A stretch of DNA of 64,000 bases from Benthortus sp964440495. GTDB taxonomy: Archaea; Thermoproteota; Nitrososphaeria_A; Caldarchaeales; Wolframiiraptoraceae. Position 1 is the stretch's first letter, and each line of letters starts with the position of its first letter. Positions 48,264-57,682 of the stretch are shown here, in pieces. Under the pieces are notes generated by a model. The model was not told where the DNA came from. It saw only the letters and a program-made list of their open reading frames with translations, and did no database searches. The translations under genes were made by a program, and so were the position numbers. The stretch covers positions 1-64,000 of the forward strand of contig CAYTSD010000002.1 in NCBI GenBank assembly GCA_964440495.1, given 5' to 3'.

Positions 48264-50123
48264 ATGGCTCTTAATGGAGGGTATTGGGGTAAGATAGCGT
48301 GGGTTAACCTAACTAAGGGTAAGGTGATGATAGAGGAATTCGGTGAAGAGTTTGCGAAGAAGTATTTAGGTGGAGTAGGTTTCGGTGTAAGGATAGTCTC
48401 AGACTACGTGACGAGGAATGTGAATCCATTAAGCCCTAGAAACGTCCTCGTATTCTCCATAGGCCCCTATCAGGCCGCATCCATAGCGAGTGCGGGCAGG
48501 TGGTCTGCATGCTCCAAATCTCCTCTGACAGGATACTGGGGCGAGTCAAACTCTGGAGGTCATGGTGGAACCGAGCTTAAGAGAGCAGGGTTCGATGCCT
48601 TGGCCATAGTTGGGAGAGCATCCAAACCTGTCTACCTCTGGATAAATGATGGTAAGATAGAGGTGAGAGACGCGTCAAGGTTCTGGGGGATGGATACCGC
48701 GGATACAGCCGACGCGTTAAAGGAAGAGGTTGGCGACGAGAAGGCCAGCGTCACAGCCATAGGGCCTGCAGGTGAGAACCTAGTTAGATACGCTGCAATT
48801 GTCGGCGATAAGCACGCCGTCTTTGGGAGAACAGGTATGGGCGCGGTCATGGGTTCGAAGAATCTCAAAGCACTTGTAATCCGCGGCACTCTAGACCCGC
48901 CGATAGCTGACCCAGACAAACTTCAGCAGACCTATAAGGAGATTTTGAAGAAGGTTTTGAAGGCTGAGTTCACCAAGGTCAACACTGAGCATGGTCAAGC
49001 GATAGCGGTTGCTCCGAGGGAGGAGAATGGTCTCCTACCCATGAAGAACTGGGCTCAGGATAGATGGCCTGAGGGTGCGAAGAAGATAAGTGCGCCTAGG
49101 TTCACGGAGGTTCTGAAGCCTGAGAAATGGCCATGCGCCTACTGCCTAATGGGATGTCATAGAAAGATAACGAACCCCGAGTATAGGTCTAAGACAGCCG
49201 GCCCAGAGTATGAGACCCTTGGAATGCTTGGAGCAAATCTACTCATAGATGACTTGAAAGCACTCGTCGAGGCCAACGACCTATGCAATAGATATGGTAT
49301 CGACACGATAGAGGTTGGCGCTGTTCTGGGGTGGGCTTTCGAGGCATATGAGGCTGGAGTTCTGACGAATCGGGACACCGATGGGGTGGAGCTGAAGTGG
49401 GGTAACGGGGAGGCGCTCGTCTCAATGATCGAGAAGATAGCTTACAGAGACGGTGTGGGAGACCTTCTCGCAGAAGGGCTCAGAGCATGTGTCGACGCCT
49501 ATCCCCAGACGAAGCCCTACGCCGTAGAGGTAATGGGCCAGGCCGTGGCGGCGCACGACCCGAGAGCATTCTTCGCTGAGACCATTACAACAATAGCCTC
49601 AATGAGGGGTTCATGCCATATCCATGGATTCGCGGAAGCTATAGAACTCGGCAATACGCTCCCAGAACTTGGATTGGATAAGCCTATGGATAGATTCGAG
49701 TGGGAAGGGAAGGGATACGTTGGAGCGGTGTATCAGGATGTCCAACAATTCTGGAACAGCCTAGTCTGGTGCTTCTTCTACTTCTTCTCAGACGTCAACC
49801 TAACAGATGAGGTAAACATCCTGAACGCGATAACAGGCTGGAACCTCACCCCGAGAGACGCGGCCAAGATAGGTGAAAGAATAGTCAACATGCAGCAATG
49901 CTTCAACCTCAGGATGGGGCTAGACCCGCTGAAGGAGAATGTTATGCCTGAGAGAATGACCATACCTCACAGGGAGGGAGGAGCCGCTGGAAAGGTTCCA
50001 CCATGGAAGAAGATTCTCGAAGACTACTGGAAGGCCAGAGACTGGGTTAACGGCATACCGACTCGGAGAAAACTCATAGAACTAGGCCTCGAAGACTTCG
50101 CGAAAGAACTCTACGGCTACTAA
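48264..50123 (+). CDS. Tungsten-dependent aldehyde:ferredoxin oxidoreductase
   Basis: Start ATG 48264 with a TATA-like GATAAATAA at 48217-48225 and GAGGTTGAG just before. The 619-residue enzyme has the AOR N-terminal AWVNLTKGKV, the SPLTGYWGESNSGGHGG tungstopterin loop, CAYCLMGCHRK (C-x2-C-x3-C, cluster ligands), YETLGMLGANLLI and a further Cys in SLVWCFF. AORs oxidise aldehydes to acids with ferredoxin as acceptor. Whether it acts as AOR, FOR or GAPOR is not clear. GGR lies 57 bases downstream. Confidence 0.93.
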   Translation: MALNGGYWGKIAWVNLTKGKVMIEEFGEEFAKKYLGGVGFGVRIVSDYVTRNVNPLSPRNVLVFSIGPYQAASIASAGRWSACSKSPLTGYWGESNSGGHGGTELKRAGFDALAIVGRASKPVYLWINDGKIEVRDASRFWGMDTADTADALKEEVGDEKASVTAIGPAGENLVRYAAIVGDKHAVFGRTGMGAVMGSKNLKALVIRGTLDPPIADPDKLQQTYKEILKKVLKAEFTKVNTEHGQAIAVAPREENGLLPMKNWAQDRWPEGAKKISAPRFTEVLKPEKWPCAYCLMGCHRKITNPEYRSKTAGPEYETLGMLGANLLIDDLKALVEANDLCNRYGIDTIEVGAVLGWAFEAYEAGVLTNRDTDGVELKWGNGEALVSMIEKIAYRDGVGDLLAEGLRACVDAYPQTKPYAVEVMGQAVAAHDPRAFFAETITTIASMRGSCHIHGFAEAIELGNTLPELGLDKPMDRFEWEGKGYVGAVYQDVQQFWNSLVWCFFYFFSDVNLTDEVNILNAITGWNLTPRDAAKIGERIVNMQQCFNLRMGLDPLKENVMPERMTIPHREGGAAGKVPPWKKILEDYWKARDWVNGIPTRRKLIELGLEDFAKELYGY

Positions 50124-50180
50124 CAACCAATATTAGTGTGGAAAAACTTATAGGCTCAGCCAGGGAGAAGCCTGGAAGAG

Positions 50181-51332
50181 ATGCCGAGCAACGTATTCGA
50201 CGTAGTTGTGGTAGGCGCCGGCCCAGCTGGGGTCTCGGCTGCAAAGGCCGCGGCCTCAACGGGTGCTAGGACTCTGCTGTTGGAGAAGTATCCAACGGTG
50301 ATGGCTAACAAGCCTTGCGGTGAGGCCGTCAGCCAGGAGACCTTGAGGACCGCTGGGGTCGAGGCTAAGCCGAGCATAGTCTTGAGGAGAGCCTACGCAC
50401 TCGTCTTCGCGCCAAACATGAACTACGTCAAGATCGATAGGATAGGGTTCCTGATAAACAAGTCGCTCTTTCTACAGGAGATTGCTGCGCAGGCGGCTGA
50501 GGCTGGAGCCGAGATTCACGTAAGGGAGGAAGCCCTCCTAGTTGAGAGAGCTGACACCACCATGAAGATAAAGACCAACAGGGGAGTTTATGAGGCAAGG
50601 GTAGTCATAGGTGCAGACGGATACAACTCGACCGTTGCAAGAAGCCTCGGAGTCAGGGAGAAGTCCGAGCCAATCCCAACACTCCAATACATTATGGCTG
50701 GATGCAGGGTCGAGTACCCGGACGCCGTCAGATTCTATCTCGGGAACGATATAGCTCCAAAAGGTTATGCATGGATATTCCCCAGAGGTGAAAAGATTGC
50801 TGAGGTCGGGATAGGTGTAAGAGGAGCTGTTGCAAAAGAGTATCTCGACAAGTTTGTGAAGATGTTTGAGAAGGAGTTCAAGGGCGCGCAGATAATAGAT
50901 TTCCGCGGAGCACCCGTCCCAATCGGAGGGATGATAAGTGAGGTTGTATTTGATGGAGCGATGCTGATAGGCGATGCAGCTGGAACAGTTATACCGCTAA
51001 CTGGAGCAGGGATACATTCATCGATATCGGCTGGACTCATCGCAGGCGAGGTTGCGGGAAAGGCGGCTCAAGAAGGAGATGTCTCAAAGCAGAGGCTCAG
51101 CGAGTTCTACCAAAGATACAAGCCATGGATAGACAGAATACGGAAGAGTCTAAAGGTTATGAGAACCTTGGAGAAGCTAAGCGATAGGGAGTTCAACATC
51201 CTCGCAGAGGTCTTAAGGGATCAAGACATCCTAGACCTCGCTAACGGGTTAGACGTTATACGGGTAGCTCGGAGGCTTCTGAGGCATCCGCTGCTCGCAG
51301 CCAAGCTAGCCAAACCACTTCTCCAGGAATGA
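50181..51332 (+). CDS. Geranylgeranyl reductase family flavoprotein
   Basis: The 383-residue protein has FAD motif DVVVVGAGPAGVSAAKAAASTGARTLLLEK at the N-terminus, the KPCGEAVSQE segment and VIGADGYNSTVARSLG, then GDAAGTVIPLTGAGIHSSISAGLIAGEVA, the signature of digeranylgeranylglycerophospholipid reductases. It saturates isoprenoid chains of archaeal lipids. The KPCGE cysteine is conserved. Confidence 0.9.
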   Translation: MPSNVFDVVVVGAGPAGVSAAKAAASTGARTLLLEKYPTVMANKPCGEAVSQETLRTAGVEAKPSIVLRRAYALVFAPNMNYVKIDRIGFLINKSLFLQEIAAQAAEAGAEIHVREEALLVERADTTMKIKTNRGVYEARVVIGADGYNSTVARSLGVREKSEPIPTLQYIMAGCRVEYPDAVRFYLGNDIAPKGYAWIFPRGEKIAEVGIGVRGAVAKEYLDKFVKMFEKEFKGAQIIDFRGAPVPIGGMISEVVFDGAMLIGDAAGTVIPLTGAGIHSSISAGLIAGEVAGKAAQEGDVSKQRLSEFYQRYKPWIDRIRKSLKVMRTLEKLSDREFNILAEVLRDQDILDLANGLDVIRVARRLLRHPLLAAKLAKPLLQE

Positions 51333-51355
51333 TAACATGTTAAAGGGTTAATTAG

Positions 51356-52006
51356 GTGAAGCTGCCTCTTAATCTACGGGGGAAGGAGGAGAAGTTGAAT
51401 CTATCCCTACCCAAAGTCCTAGAGGTTCCAGGAGAGTTTAAGGTCGAGGAAGTCAGGCTCGAGGCTTCCAAGACCGCTCTCATAATAGTTGACATGCAGA
51501 ACGACTTTGTGAAGGAGGGTGGGAAGCTTAGAGTGCCTGAAGCCGAGAAAACAATTAGCCCCATTAGAAGGCTCTTGGAGAAGGCTAGGGAGAGGAATGT
51601 AACGGTAATCTATACCCAGGATTGGCATGAACCCGGTGACCCTGAGTTCAAGATATGGGGAGAGCATGCTGTTGCTGGGACATGGGGCGCCGAGGTAGTG
51701 GAGGAGCTTAAACCCCGTGAAGGCGAGACTCTAGTCAAGAAACTTAGCTACGACGGCTTCTATGGAACACCCCTAGACCACGTCCTGAGAACTAGGAAGA
51801 TTGAAAACCTGGTCATAACAGGAACCGTTGCGAACATCTGCGTCCTCCACACAGCTGGAAGCGCCGCTCTAAGGGGCTACAAGCTATTCATCCCCGTCGA
51901 CTGCATCTCAGCGCTAAACGAGTTCGACTATGCCTTATCCCTCAGGCAGATAACCTTCCTATACAGGGGGAAGCTCACCTCCTCCGAGAAAATAGAGTTT
52001 AGGTGA
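51356..52006 (+). CDS. pncA: Nicotinamidase / isochorismatase family hydrolase
   Basis: The 216-residue protein starts with GTG 51356. It has KTALIIVDMQNDFVKEGGKL (catalytic Asp) near residue 38, VIYTQDWHEPGDPEF (metal His) and NLVITGTVANICVLHTAGSAALRGYK with the catalytic Cys. It makes nicotinate and ammonia from nicotinamide. NAPRTase follows by 5 bases, so the pair is a nicotinamide-to-NAD salvage operon, which supports the nicotinamidase call. The N-terminus is about 20 residues longer than usual. Confidence 0.88.
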   Translation: MKLPLNLRGKEEKLNLSLPKVLEVPGEFKVEEVRLEASKTALIIVDMQNDFVKEGGKLRVPEAEKTISPIRRLLEKARERNVTVIYTQDWHEPGDPEFKIWGEHAVAGTWGAEVVEELKPREGETLVKKLSYDGFYGTPLDHVLRTRKIENLVITGTVANICVLHTAGSAALRGYKLFIPVDCISALNEFDYALSLRQITFLYRGKLTSSEKIEFR

Positions 52007-52011
52007 CCTAA

Positions 52012-53223
52012 ATGCCTGATAGAAGATTCTACATCTCTAGAGAAGATGAAATTAAGAGCGGGGAAGTAACCGATGTATACTTCGTTAGGACGCGGAAAGT
52101 CATCGAGAAAACCAGGGCTGTTGATAGAAAAGTCTATGCAGAGATACATTCCTATAGTTTTCCAAAGAATTATGGTTGGGCTATCTTTGCAGGCGTTGAG
52201 GAAGCTGCAAACCTGCTTGAAGGAGTCCCTGTAGATGTCTATGCTATGGAGGAGGGTGAGGTATTCAGGGTTTATGAGCCTGTGATGGGTATCTGGGGCA
52301 GATACGTGGACTTCGGAGTATATGAGTCAAGCCTTCTAGGAGTTCTTAGACACGCGACGAGCGTCGCCTCAAAGGCTGCGCGGATGAAGCTTGCAGTAGG
52401 AGAGAAGAGCCTACTCTTCTTCGGAATCAGGTCTGTGCACCCTGCAATAGCCCCCCTAGTAGACCGCTATGCATTCATAGGTGGATGCGACGCTGTCTCA
52501 GGTATTCTTGGAGCAAGGCTTCTGGGGGTGAAGCCTGTTGGAACGATGCCTCACGCCCTCATACTAACTATCGGAGGCCAGGTTGAAGCGTGGAAAGCCT
52601 TCGACGAAAACCTCCCTGAGGAAGTTCCAAGAATAGCTTTATGCGACACGCTCTCCGACGAGAGGTTCGAGGCCATGATGGCTGCCAAGGCTCTGGGAAA
52701 GAGGCTTCACGGAGTTAGATTCGACACACCTGGCTCAAGGAGGGGAAACATGAGGAAGATAATTCTTGAGGCAAGGTGGGCTCTCGACCTAGCTGGATAC
52801 AAGCATGTGAAGATCTATGTAAGCGGGGGACTGGATGAAGAGGAGGTTCAAAACCTTAGAGACGTAGCCGACGGATTCGGGGTTGGAACATCAATCTCCT
52901 TCCCACCATCCGTGGACTTGGCGATGGATATAGTCGAGGTTGAGGGAAGACCATTCTCCAAAAGGGGGAAACTCCCGGGAAGGAAGCAGATCTACAGATG
53001 CCCGAGCTTCCATGACACGATAACGCCCTTCGACGCAAAGCTTGAGAAGTGTCCTATATGTGGTGAGCCTGTGAAGCCTCTTCTCAAACCCCTGATAAAG
53101 GATGGGAAGATTGTAAGAAGCTTTGAGGCCCCTGTCAAGATTAGGGAGAAGACTCTGGAGAGGATTAAAGCCCTCTCAAGGCTCACCGAGTTCAATCCAG
53201 AGCCAGGATTCCTAGTCCCTTAA
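52012..53223 (+). CDS. pncB: Nicotinate phosphoribosyltransferase (NAPRTase)
   Basis: This 403-residue protein converts nicotinate and PRPP to nicotinate mononucleotide. It has KSGEVTDVYFVRTRKV, FFGIRSVHPAIAPLVDRYAFIGGCDAVSGILGARLLG, KPVGTMPHALILT and VYVSGGLDEEEVQ, the archaeal NAPRTase pattern. The C-terminus has a four-cysteine/histidine site (CPSFHD and CPICGEP) that could bind zinc. It forms an operon with pncA. Confidence 0.9.
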   Translation: MPDRRFYISREDEIKSGEVTDVYFVRTRKVIEKTRAVDRKVYAEIHSYSFPKNYGWAIFAGVEEAANLLEGVPVDVYAMEEGEVFRVYEPVMGIWGRYVDFGVYESSLLGVLRHATSVASKAARMKLAVGEKSLLFFGIRSVHPAIAPLVDRYAFIGGCDAVSGILGARLLGVKPVGTMPHALILTIGGQVEAWKAFDENLPEEVPRIALCDTLSDERFEAMMAAKALGKRLHGVRFDTPGSRRGNMRKIILEARWALDLAGYKHVKIYVSGGLDEEEVQNLRDVADGFGVGTSISFPPSVDLAMDIVEVEGRPFSKRGKLPGRKQIYRCPSFHDTITPFDAKLEKCPICGEPVKPLLKPLIKDGKIVRSFEAPVKIREKTLERIKALSRLTEFNPEPGFLVP

Positions 53224-53263
53224 TGTAGGGTATATCAGAAAGAGGTGGAATGGTTTCTAGGCG

Positions 53264-54106
53264 TTGAGGATAGTTAGAGCGGAGGAGATAGAGGAAGCTG
53301 TTAGGAGACTGGCGATAGAGGTAAACTACTTCGCGGATGCAGGGCTCCGAGAGTCGCTGAGAAAGGCGTTAGAAAGGGAGGAGTCGGAACTTGGGAGAGA
53401 GATATTGGAACGGCTTCTAGAAAACATGGAGGTTGCTGCCTTGGAGAAGATTCCACTCTGCCAAGACACAGGCGTCGTCATAGTTAGCTTGGAGATAGGT
53501 AGAGAGGTTAGTGTCGAGGGAGACCTCTATAAGGCGATTAATAGAGGGGTCGCGAGAGGATATAGGGAGGGCTATCTGAGGGGGTCGATTGTAGGCAACC
53601 CGCTCTTCGAGAGAAGAAACACCGGAGACAATACTCCAGCAATAATTCACGTGGATCTCATTGGAGGAGATAGGCTTAGGCTCACCCTCATGGCTAAGGG
53701 CGCTGGGGCGGAGAACATGTCGAGACTAACGGTGCTCAAACCGTCGGAGGGTCTGGAGGGTGTGGAGAACTTCGTGTTAAAGACTGTGGCCGAGGCTGGG
53801 GCAAACGCCTGCCCACCACTTATCATAGGGGTTGGAATAGGTGGAACCTTTGACTCCGTTGGATGGCTTGCGAAGAAGGCTCTCCTAAGAGGAATGGGTG
53901 TAAGAAACACTGACCCGAGATATGCTGAACTCGAACTCAGACTACTGGACAAGGTAAACAAGCTCGGGATAGGTCCAATGGGGGTTGGTGGAAGAGTTAC
54001 AGCTCTCGACCTCAGAATCGAGGCGGCTCCCAGCCACATAGCCTCCCTCCCAGTAGCGGTGAACCTAGACTGCCACGCGCATAGGGTTAGGAGGATAGAG
54101 CTGTGA
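53264..54106 (+). CDS. fumA: Class I fumarate hydratase, alpha subunit
   Basis: The 280-residue subunit starts with TTG 53264 and has the Fe-S cysteines in EKIPLCQDTGVVIV (Cys about residue 63), ACPPLIIGVGIGG (about 185) and NLDCHAHRV near the C-terminus, coordinating the [4Fe-4S] cluster that hydrates fumarate to malate. Tartrate dehydratase is the alternative in this family. The beta subunit gene overlaps it by four bases. Confidence 0.9.
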   Translation: MRIVRAEEIEEAVRRLAIEVNYFADAGLRESLRKALEREESELGREILERLLENMEVAALEKIPLCQDTGVVIVSLEIGREVSVEGDLYKAINRGVARGYREGYLRGSIVGNPLFERRNTGDNTPAIIHVDLIGGDRLRLTLMAKGAGAENMSRLTVLKPSEGLEGVENFVLKTVAEAGANACPPLIIGVGIGGTFDSVGWLAKKALLRGMGVRNTDPRYAELELRLLDKVNKLGIGPMGVGGRVTALDLRIEAAPSHIASLPVAVNLDCHAHRVRRIEL

Positions 54107-54681
54107 AGGAGTTGAAACCCCCTCTCAGCGACGAGGACGTAGCACAGCTAAGGATAGGTGAAAAAGTCTGGATAAGCGGCGTAATCTACTCGGCGAGAGA
54201 CACTGCGCACAAGAGGATAACGGAGGCCCTGAAGAGAGGCGAGCATCCTCCAATCCCGCTCAAAGGACAGATAATCTACTACATGGGCCCTACCCCTGCG
54301 AGGCCCGGAAGAGCCATCGGGGCAGCTGGCCCAACAACAGCTCTTAGAATGGACCCCTATCTTGAACCACTACTGAGAGCAGGCCTCAAGGCGACGATCG
54401 GTAAAGGCTATCGGAGCTGGCAGGCTGTAAAGCTTTTCGAGAAGTATAAAGCAGTCTATCTACTAGCAATAGGTGGAGCTGGAGCACTTCTCTCCAGACA
54501 TATCAAGAAGGTTAGGGTTGTTGCCTACGAGGATTTAGGGGTGGAGGCTGTGAGGGAACTCTGGGTTGAGAGGTTTCCAGCCCTGGTTGCAAACGACATC
54601 TATGGCGGAGACCTCTTCGAGGAGGGTGTTAAGAGGTTCAGGGAGCTCAGCCTCCCCTTCAAGCCCTCGAGAATCTGCTAA
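54103..54681 (+). CDS. fumB: Class I fumarate hydratase, beta subunit
   Basis: The 192-residue subunit starts with GTG 54103. It has ISGVIYSARDTAHKRI near residue 24, IYYMGPTPARPGRAIGAAGPTTALRMD (substrate loop), KGYRSW and IGGAGALLSRHIKK. It forms an alpha2-beta2 complex with the alpha subunit. Confidence 0.9.
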   Translation: MKELKPPLSDEDVAQLRIGEKVWISGVIYSARDTAHKRITEALKRGEHPPIPLKGQIIYYMGPTPARPGRAIGAAGPTTALRMDPYLEPLLRAGLKATIGKGYRSWQAVKLFEKYKAVYLLAIGGAGALLSRHIKKVRVVAYEDLGVEAVRELWVERFPALVANDIYGGDLFEEGVKRFRELSLPFKPSRIC

Positions 54682-54687
54682 GAGAAC

Positions 54688-54696
54688 TTATAGCAT
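54688..54696 (+). promoter_or_regulatory. TATA box of the HTH-ThiN regulator
   Basis: TTATAGCAT is centred about 27 bases before ATG 54719 and just after the fumarase stop, selecting 54719 as the start over the upstream in-frame ATG at 54566, which lies within the fumarase gene. Confidence 0.6.
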
Positions 54697-54718
54697 ATTC
54701 GCCGCCTTCTCTACCTGG

Positions 54719-55657
54719 ATGTTCCCCCCATGCGAGCTCATGATGAAGGGCTTTCTCCCAGCTCTTAGAGGCCTCATCTCCCACACACTAAGAGAAAGGG
54801 GGCTAAGCCAATCCAAGATAGCCGCCCTCATAGGGGTTAGCCAGGCAGCTGTAAGCCAGATACTCTCAAAGAATAGAGCCCAGTATCTCGAGAAGATTCT
54901 TGAGATGGGTTTTGAGAGAGGCGAGGTCGAGACCTTACTCAACCTTCTTCTAGAGGACATAGTTATAGACCCTGTGAAGGCTACTCAAACCCTCTATTAC
55001 TTCTGGCGCAACGCTCTCGAGAGAGGCACCCTATGCAGCTATCATAGGAGACTATACCCGCAGTTAGCGCTCTGTAAGGTATGTCTCAGAAGATGGGGTT
55101 TGGGGTTTGATGAAGACTCCGCCCTAACCCTTAGAAAGGTTGGAGAAGCCGTTAAGCTTCTGGAATCGTCTCCGCATATAGTTCATTTAGTGCCTGAGGT
55201 TTCTATGAACGTTGCCCAAGCCCTCAAAAACGCTAAGACCCTTGAAGATGTGGCGGCGGTGCCTGGGAGAATAGTTAAGGTGAGGGACAGGGTTAGAGCT
55301 GTAAGCGGCCCAGAGTTCGGAGGCTCAAGACATCTCGCAGAAATACTCATAAACATAATGAAATTCTCTCCAAAGATTAGGGCGGTTCTCAACCTCAAAC
55401 TCGATGAAAAAATCTTGGAGACCGTCGAGTCCCTTGGGTTTAGATATGCTGTCACAGGTCACCCGACATCCCATCGAAGCGTTAATGAGGTTGTCAAGGC
55501 AGTTGCCCAAGAATTTGAAGAGAAGGGTGAGCTTGACGTAGTGATGGATTGGGGTGGAATAGGGCTTGAACCCACAACCTATGTCTTCGGCTCCGACGCT
55601 GTTGAAGCAGCTAGGAAAGCCCTACTGATAGCCTCGACCTACGTAACCCAAACCTAG
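54719..55657 (+). CDS. thiR: HTH-ThiN transcriptional regulator (ThiR-like)
   Basis: The 312-residue protein has an N-terminal HTH (LRERGLSQSKIAALIGVSQAAVSQILSKNRAQ, about residues 25-56), a cysteine segment CSYHRRLYPQLALCKVC and a C-terminal ThiN domain (RIVKVRDRVRAVSGPEFGGSRHLAEIL, GHPTSHRSVNEVV, DVVMDWGGIGLEPTTYVFG). ThiN is thiamine-phosphate synthase when fused to ThiD; fused to HTH it senses thiamine phosphate and represses thi genes in archaea. No thiamine gene is next to it, so it acts in trans if the call is right. An alternative is a catalytically active fusion. Confidence 0.8.
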   Translation: MFPPCELMMKGFLPALRGLISHTLRERGLSQSKIAALIGVSQAAVSQILSKNRAQYLEKILEMGFERGEVETLLNLLLEDIVIDPVKATQTLYYFWRNALERGTLCSYHRRLYPQLALCKVCLRRWGLGFDEDSALTLRKVGEAVKLLESSPHIVHLVPEVSMNVAQALKNAKTLEDVAAVPGRIVKVRDRVRAVSGPEFGGSRHLAEILINIMKFSPKIRAVLNLKLDEKILETVESLGFRYAVTGHPTSHRSVNEVVKAVAQEFEEKGELDVVMDWGGIGLEPTTYVFGSDAVEAARKALLIASTYVTQT

Positions 55658-56145
55658 CTTATGTAGTGTAGGTTCTCCCTGTCAAAGTCTTTTACAAGTC
55701 TCGGCTCCCCGCCGACACTGCTTGAACTAAATATCCTTAACTCCGGGTAGAGTTCGAAGAGAGGTTTCGACGACATGAGGTAGGCTGGATGACTCTCTCC
55801 CAAGGAGTCTCTTGCAACGATTCTGCTTAAGTCCCTGACCTCAGCTTCATCTATGAATCCAAGGCTATGGAGATACTCGTGGAGGAGGATTGAGAATATG
55901 TAGGAATTCACCTCAACCCTGCTTCTAGCTATCTGGGCAAATGCTTCAAGGAGGCTTTTATTCATTATTATCGTATTTGAGCCGACTTGGTGCAGGGCTC
56001 CAACAGCTTTCGGTAAGTCCATCAAGACGAGTTCAAGACCCACTCTATGCAGTCCAAGCACCTCCTGCACAGCCTTCTTCACAATAGAGAATATCTCTCC
56101 AAAGCTCTCAGCATCAGCCAGCATCTTCCTAAATCTATGCTTCAT
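55654..56145 (-). CDS. Small zincin-like protein with HExxH motif
   Basis: The 163-residue protein has ILLHEYLHSLGFIDEAE (about residues 87-103), an HExxH zinc motif with a following Gly and acidic residues that could supply further ligands. It has no signal peptide. The fold class (metzincin- or gluzincin-like) cannot be settled by eye. It lies next to a second, membrane-anchored zinc protease on the same strand, 67 bases apart. Confidence 0.65.
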   Translation of the reverse strand: MKHRFRKMLADAESFGEIFSIVKKAVQEVLGLHRVGLELVLMDLPKAVGALHQVGSNTIIMNKSLLEAFAQIARSRVEVNSYIFSILLHEYLHSLGFIDEAEVRDLSRIVARDSLGESHPAYLMSSKPLFELYPELRIFSSSSVGGEPRLVKDFDRENLHYIS

Positions 56146-56212
56146 TCCATAACTCTATCGAGATTCAGGTATATATCTATACGTCATCAACTTTTCTCAG
56201 GAAGAAGACCTC

Positions 56213-57640
56213 TTAGAGAGAATTCCTAGCCGCCTCTCTTCTGTAGAGGATGCTTGTGGCCATTAGAGCCGTTATTGCTGCTGCAAGTATAACCGCCGTC
56301 ACCTTCAGAATTTCATCTAAGTAATATCCATGGGGCCTGATGTATGCCTTAGAGCCCAGCTCAATTGTCTCGGCTCTCAGCCCCAGTCTGGCCAGCACCT
56401 TATCTGAAGCACCGTCCGAAACCCTGCTCATCTCTTGGAAAAGCTCCTCATTCGTCGATATTCTAACACCTTTCTCACGTATGTCTCTGAAGAGTCTCTT
56501 GAAGAAATCTAAGCCCAAGGTTGAGTTAAGCTCCTGAAAGACCTTGAACGCTGCGGCGTAATGGGATGCGGAGCCATACTCATCGCTCCAGTCCAAGATG
56601 AATCCAACGTCATTAAACTGGGAAGAAGCCAGGGATATGTCTCTATAATAGGTCTCAACCCCATCCATCTTCCTGTCTAAGAGAAATTGTACTGAGAGAA
56701 AGGTTGCGGCGCCCTCATGAAACCATCTGAGTTCGGGGTCGACGCCCGCCCTCCACACGTAGTGATGTATAAGCTCATGGACTGCGACAAGGTCAAGATA
56801 TCCTGGAATATATCTGAGCATTAGGAGGTTGATGTGTATCTCGTCTGGAACTATTCCCTCCCTGACAGGCACGTATCCACCTGCCTCCTGAACAAACTCA
56901 GGAACATAGAAGAGGAACTTCACATTACTCACATTGAATCCGAAGAATGATGATATCTTGTTATTGACCTCGCCTACTCTTTTGAGGAGGTCTTCAGCCT
57001 CGTCTGAGTATGGATTTGAGACCATGCTCTCAAAAGCTCCAACTACTAGGTGGCTCAGCGACATATTGCTTCTGAGACTGTATAGAATCCATATTCTATC
57101 GAAGTATTCTAGAAGTTTCATGTTTAGGGGTATATGGTAGCTTAGTATATGGATTGAGCCTCTTCTCTCAATCTGAGCTGGTGGAGGAGCCTTCCGGAGT
57201 ATTTCCTCAACATTTGGTAGGACAATCTTTATCTCCCCTCTAAGCCTTCTGTCAAGCATTATTAGGGGGCTTAGAAACATTCCACGTTTCTCCTCGAATA
57301 TTGAGGCCTGCCTAAAGGGGTAGGAGATTTCCAAAGTAATTGGATCAGTGAAGTGGAATGTGTAATTGTCATAGAAGTAGCTCCACCTTTTCCTCGAATA
57401 GGTGTATGAACATGCTTGGTGTTCTGGGTTTAGGGTGAGGTTTTCCCGAGAGGGTAAAAGAATCCATGTATCCCTGATTTCTTCTCCTGCTTGGAGAATT
57501 ATTGTGACATAAGCGTCTCCATCAGCGTCAACATCTATCACCCAATCAATCCTATCATTACTCTCTTCTAGGCTCCCTATCAGAGGAAGAGTTGATAGAA
57601 GTAGGAAGACTATGAATAGGTAGATGGGCTTAGAGCGCAT
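56213..57640 (-). CDS. Membrane-anchored M1-like zinc metallopeptidase
   Basis: The 475-residue protein has an N-terminal signal (YLFIVFLLLSTLPLIG, about residues 7-22), a beta-rich extracellular domain of about 200 residues, a gluzincin active site HELIHHY ... WFHEGAATFL (HExxH-18-E, about residues 290-315) and a C-terminal membrane helix (about 446-464) with a basic tail, so it faces outside. The arrangement resembles archaeal M1 or M61-type peptidases. A role in peptide or surface-protein turnover is inferred. Confidence 0.78.
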   Translation of the reverse strand: MRSKPIYLFIVFLLLSTLPLIGSLEESNDRIDWVIDVDADGDAYVTIILQAGEEIRDTWILLPSRENLTLNPEHQACSYTYSRKRWSYFYDNYTFHFTDPITLEISYPFRQASIFEEKRGMFLSPLIMLDRRLRGEIKIVLPNVEEILRKAPPPAQIERRGSIHILSYHIPLNMKLLEYFDRIWILYSLRSNMSLSHLVVGAFESMVSNPYSDEAEDLLKRVGEVNNKISSFFGFNVSNVKFLFYVPEFVQEAGGYVPVREGIVPDEIHINLLMLRYIPGYLDLVAVHELIHHYVWRAGVDPELRWFHEGAATFLSVQFLLDRKMDGVETYYRDISLASSQFNDVGFILDWSDEYGSASHYAAAFKVFQELNSTLGLDFFKRLFRDIREKGVRISTNEELFQEMSRVSDGASDKVLARLGLRAETIELGSKAYIRPHGYYLDEILKVTAVILAAAITALMATSILYRREAARNSL

Positions 57641-57682
57641 TCCTCCACCCCTTCTATACTATTTGGAAGGTAAAAGGTTTTG

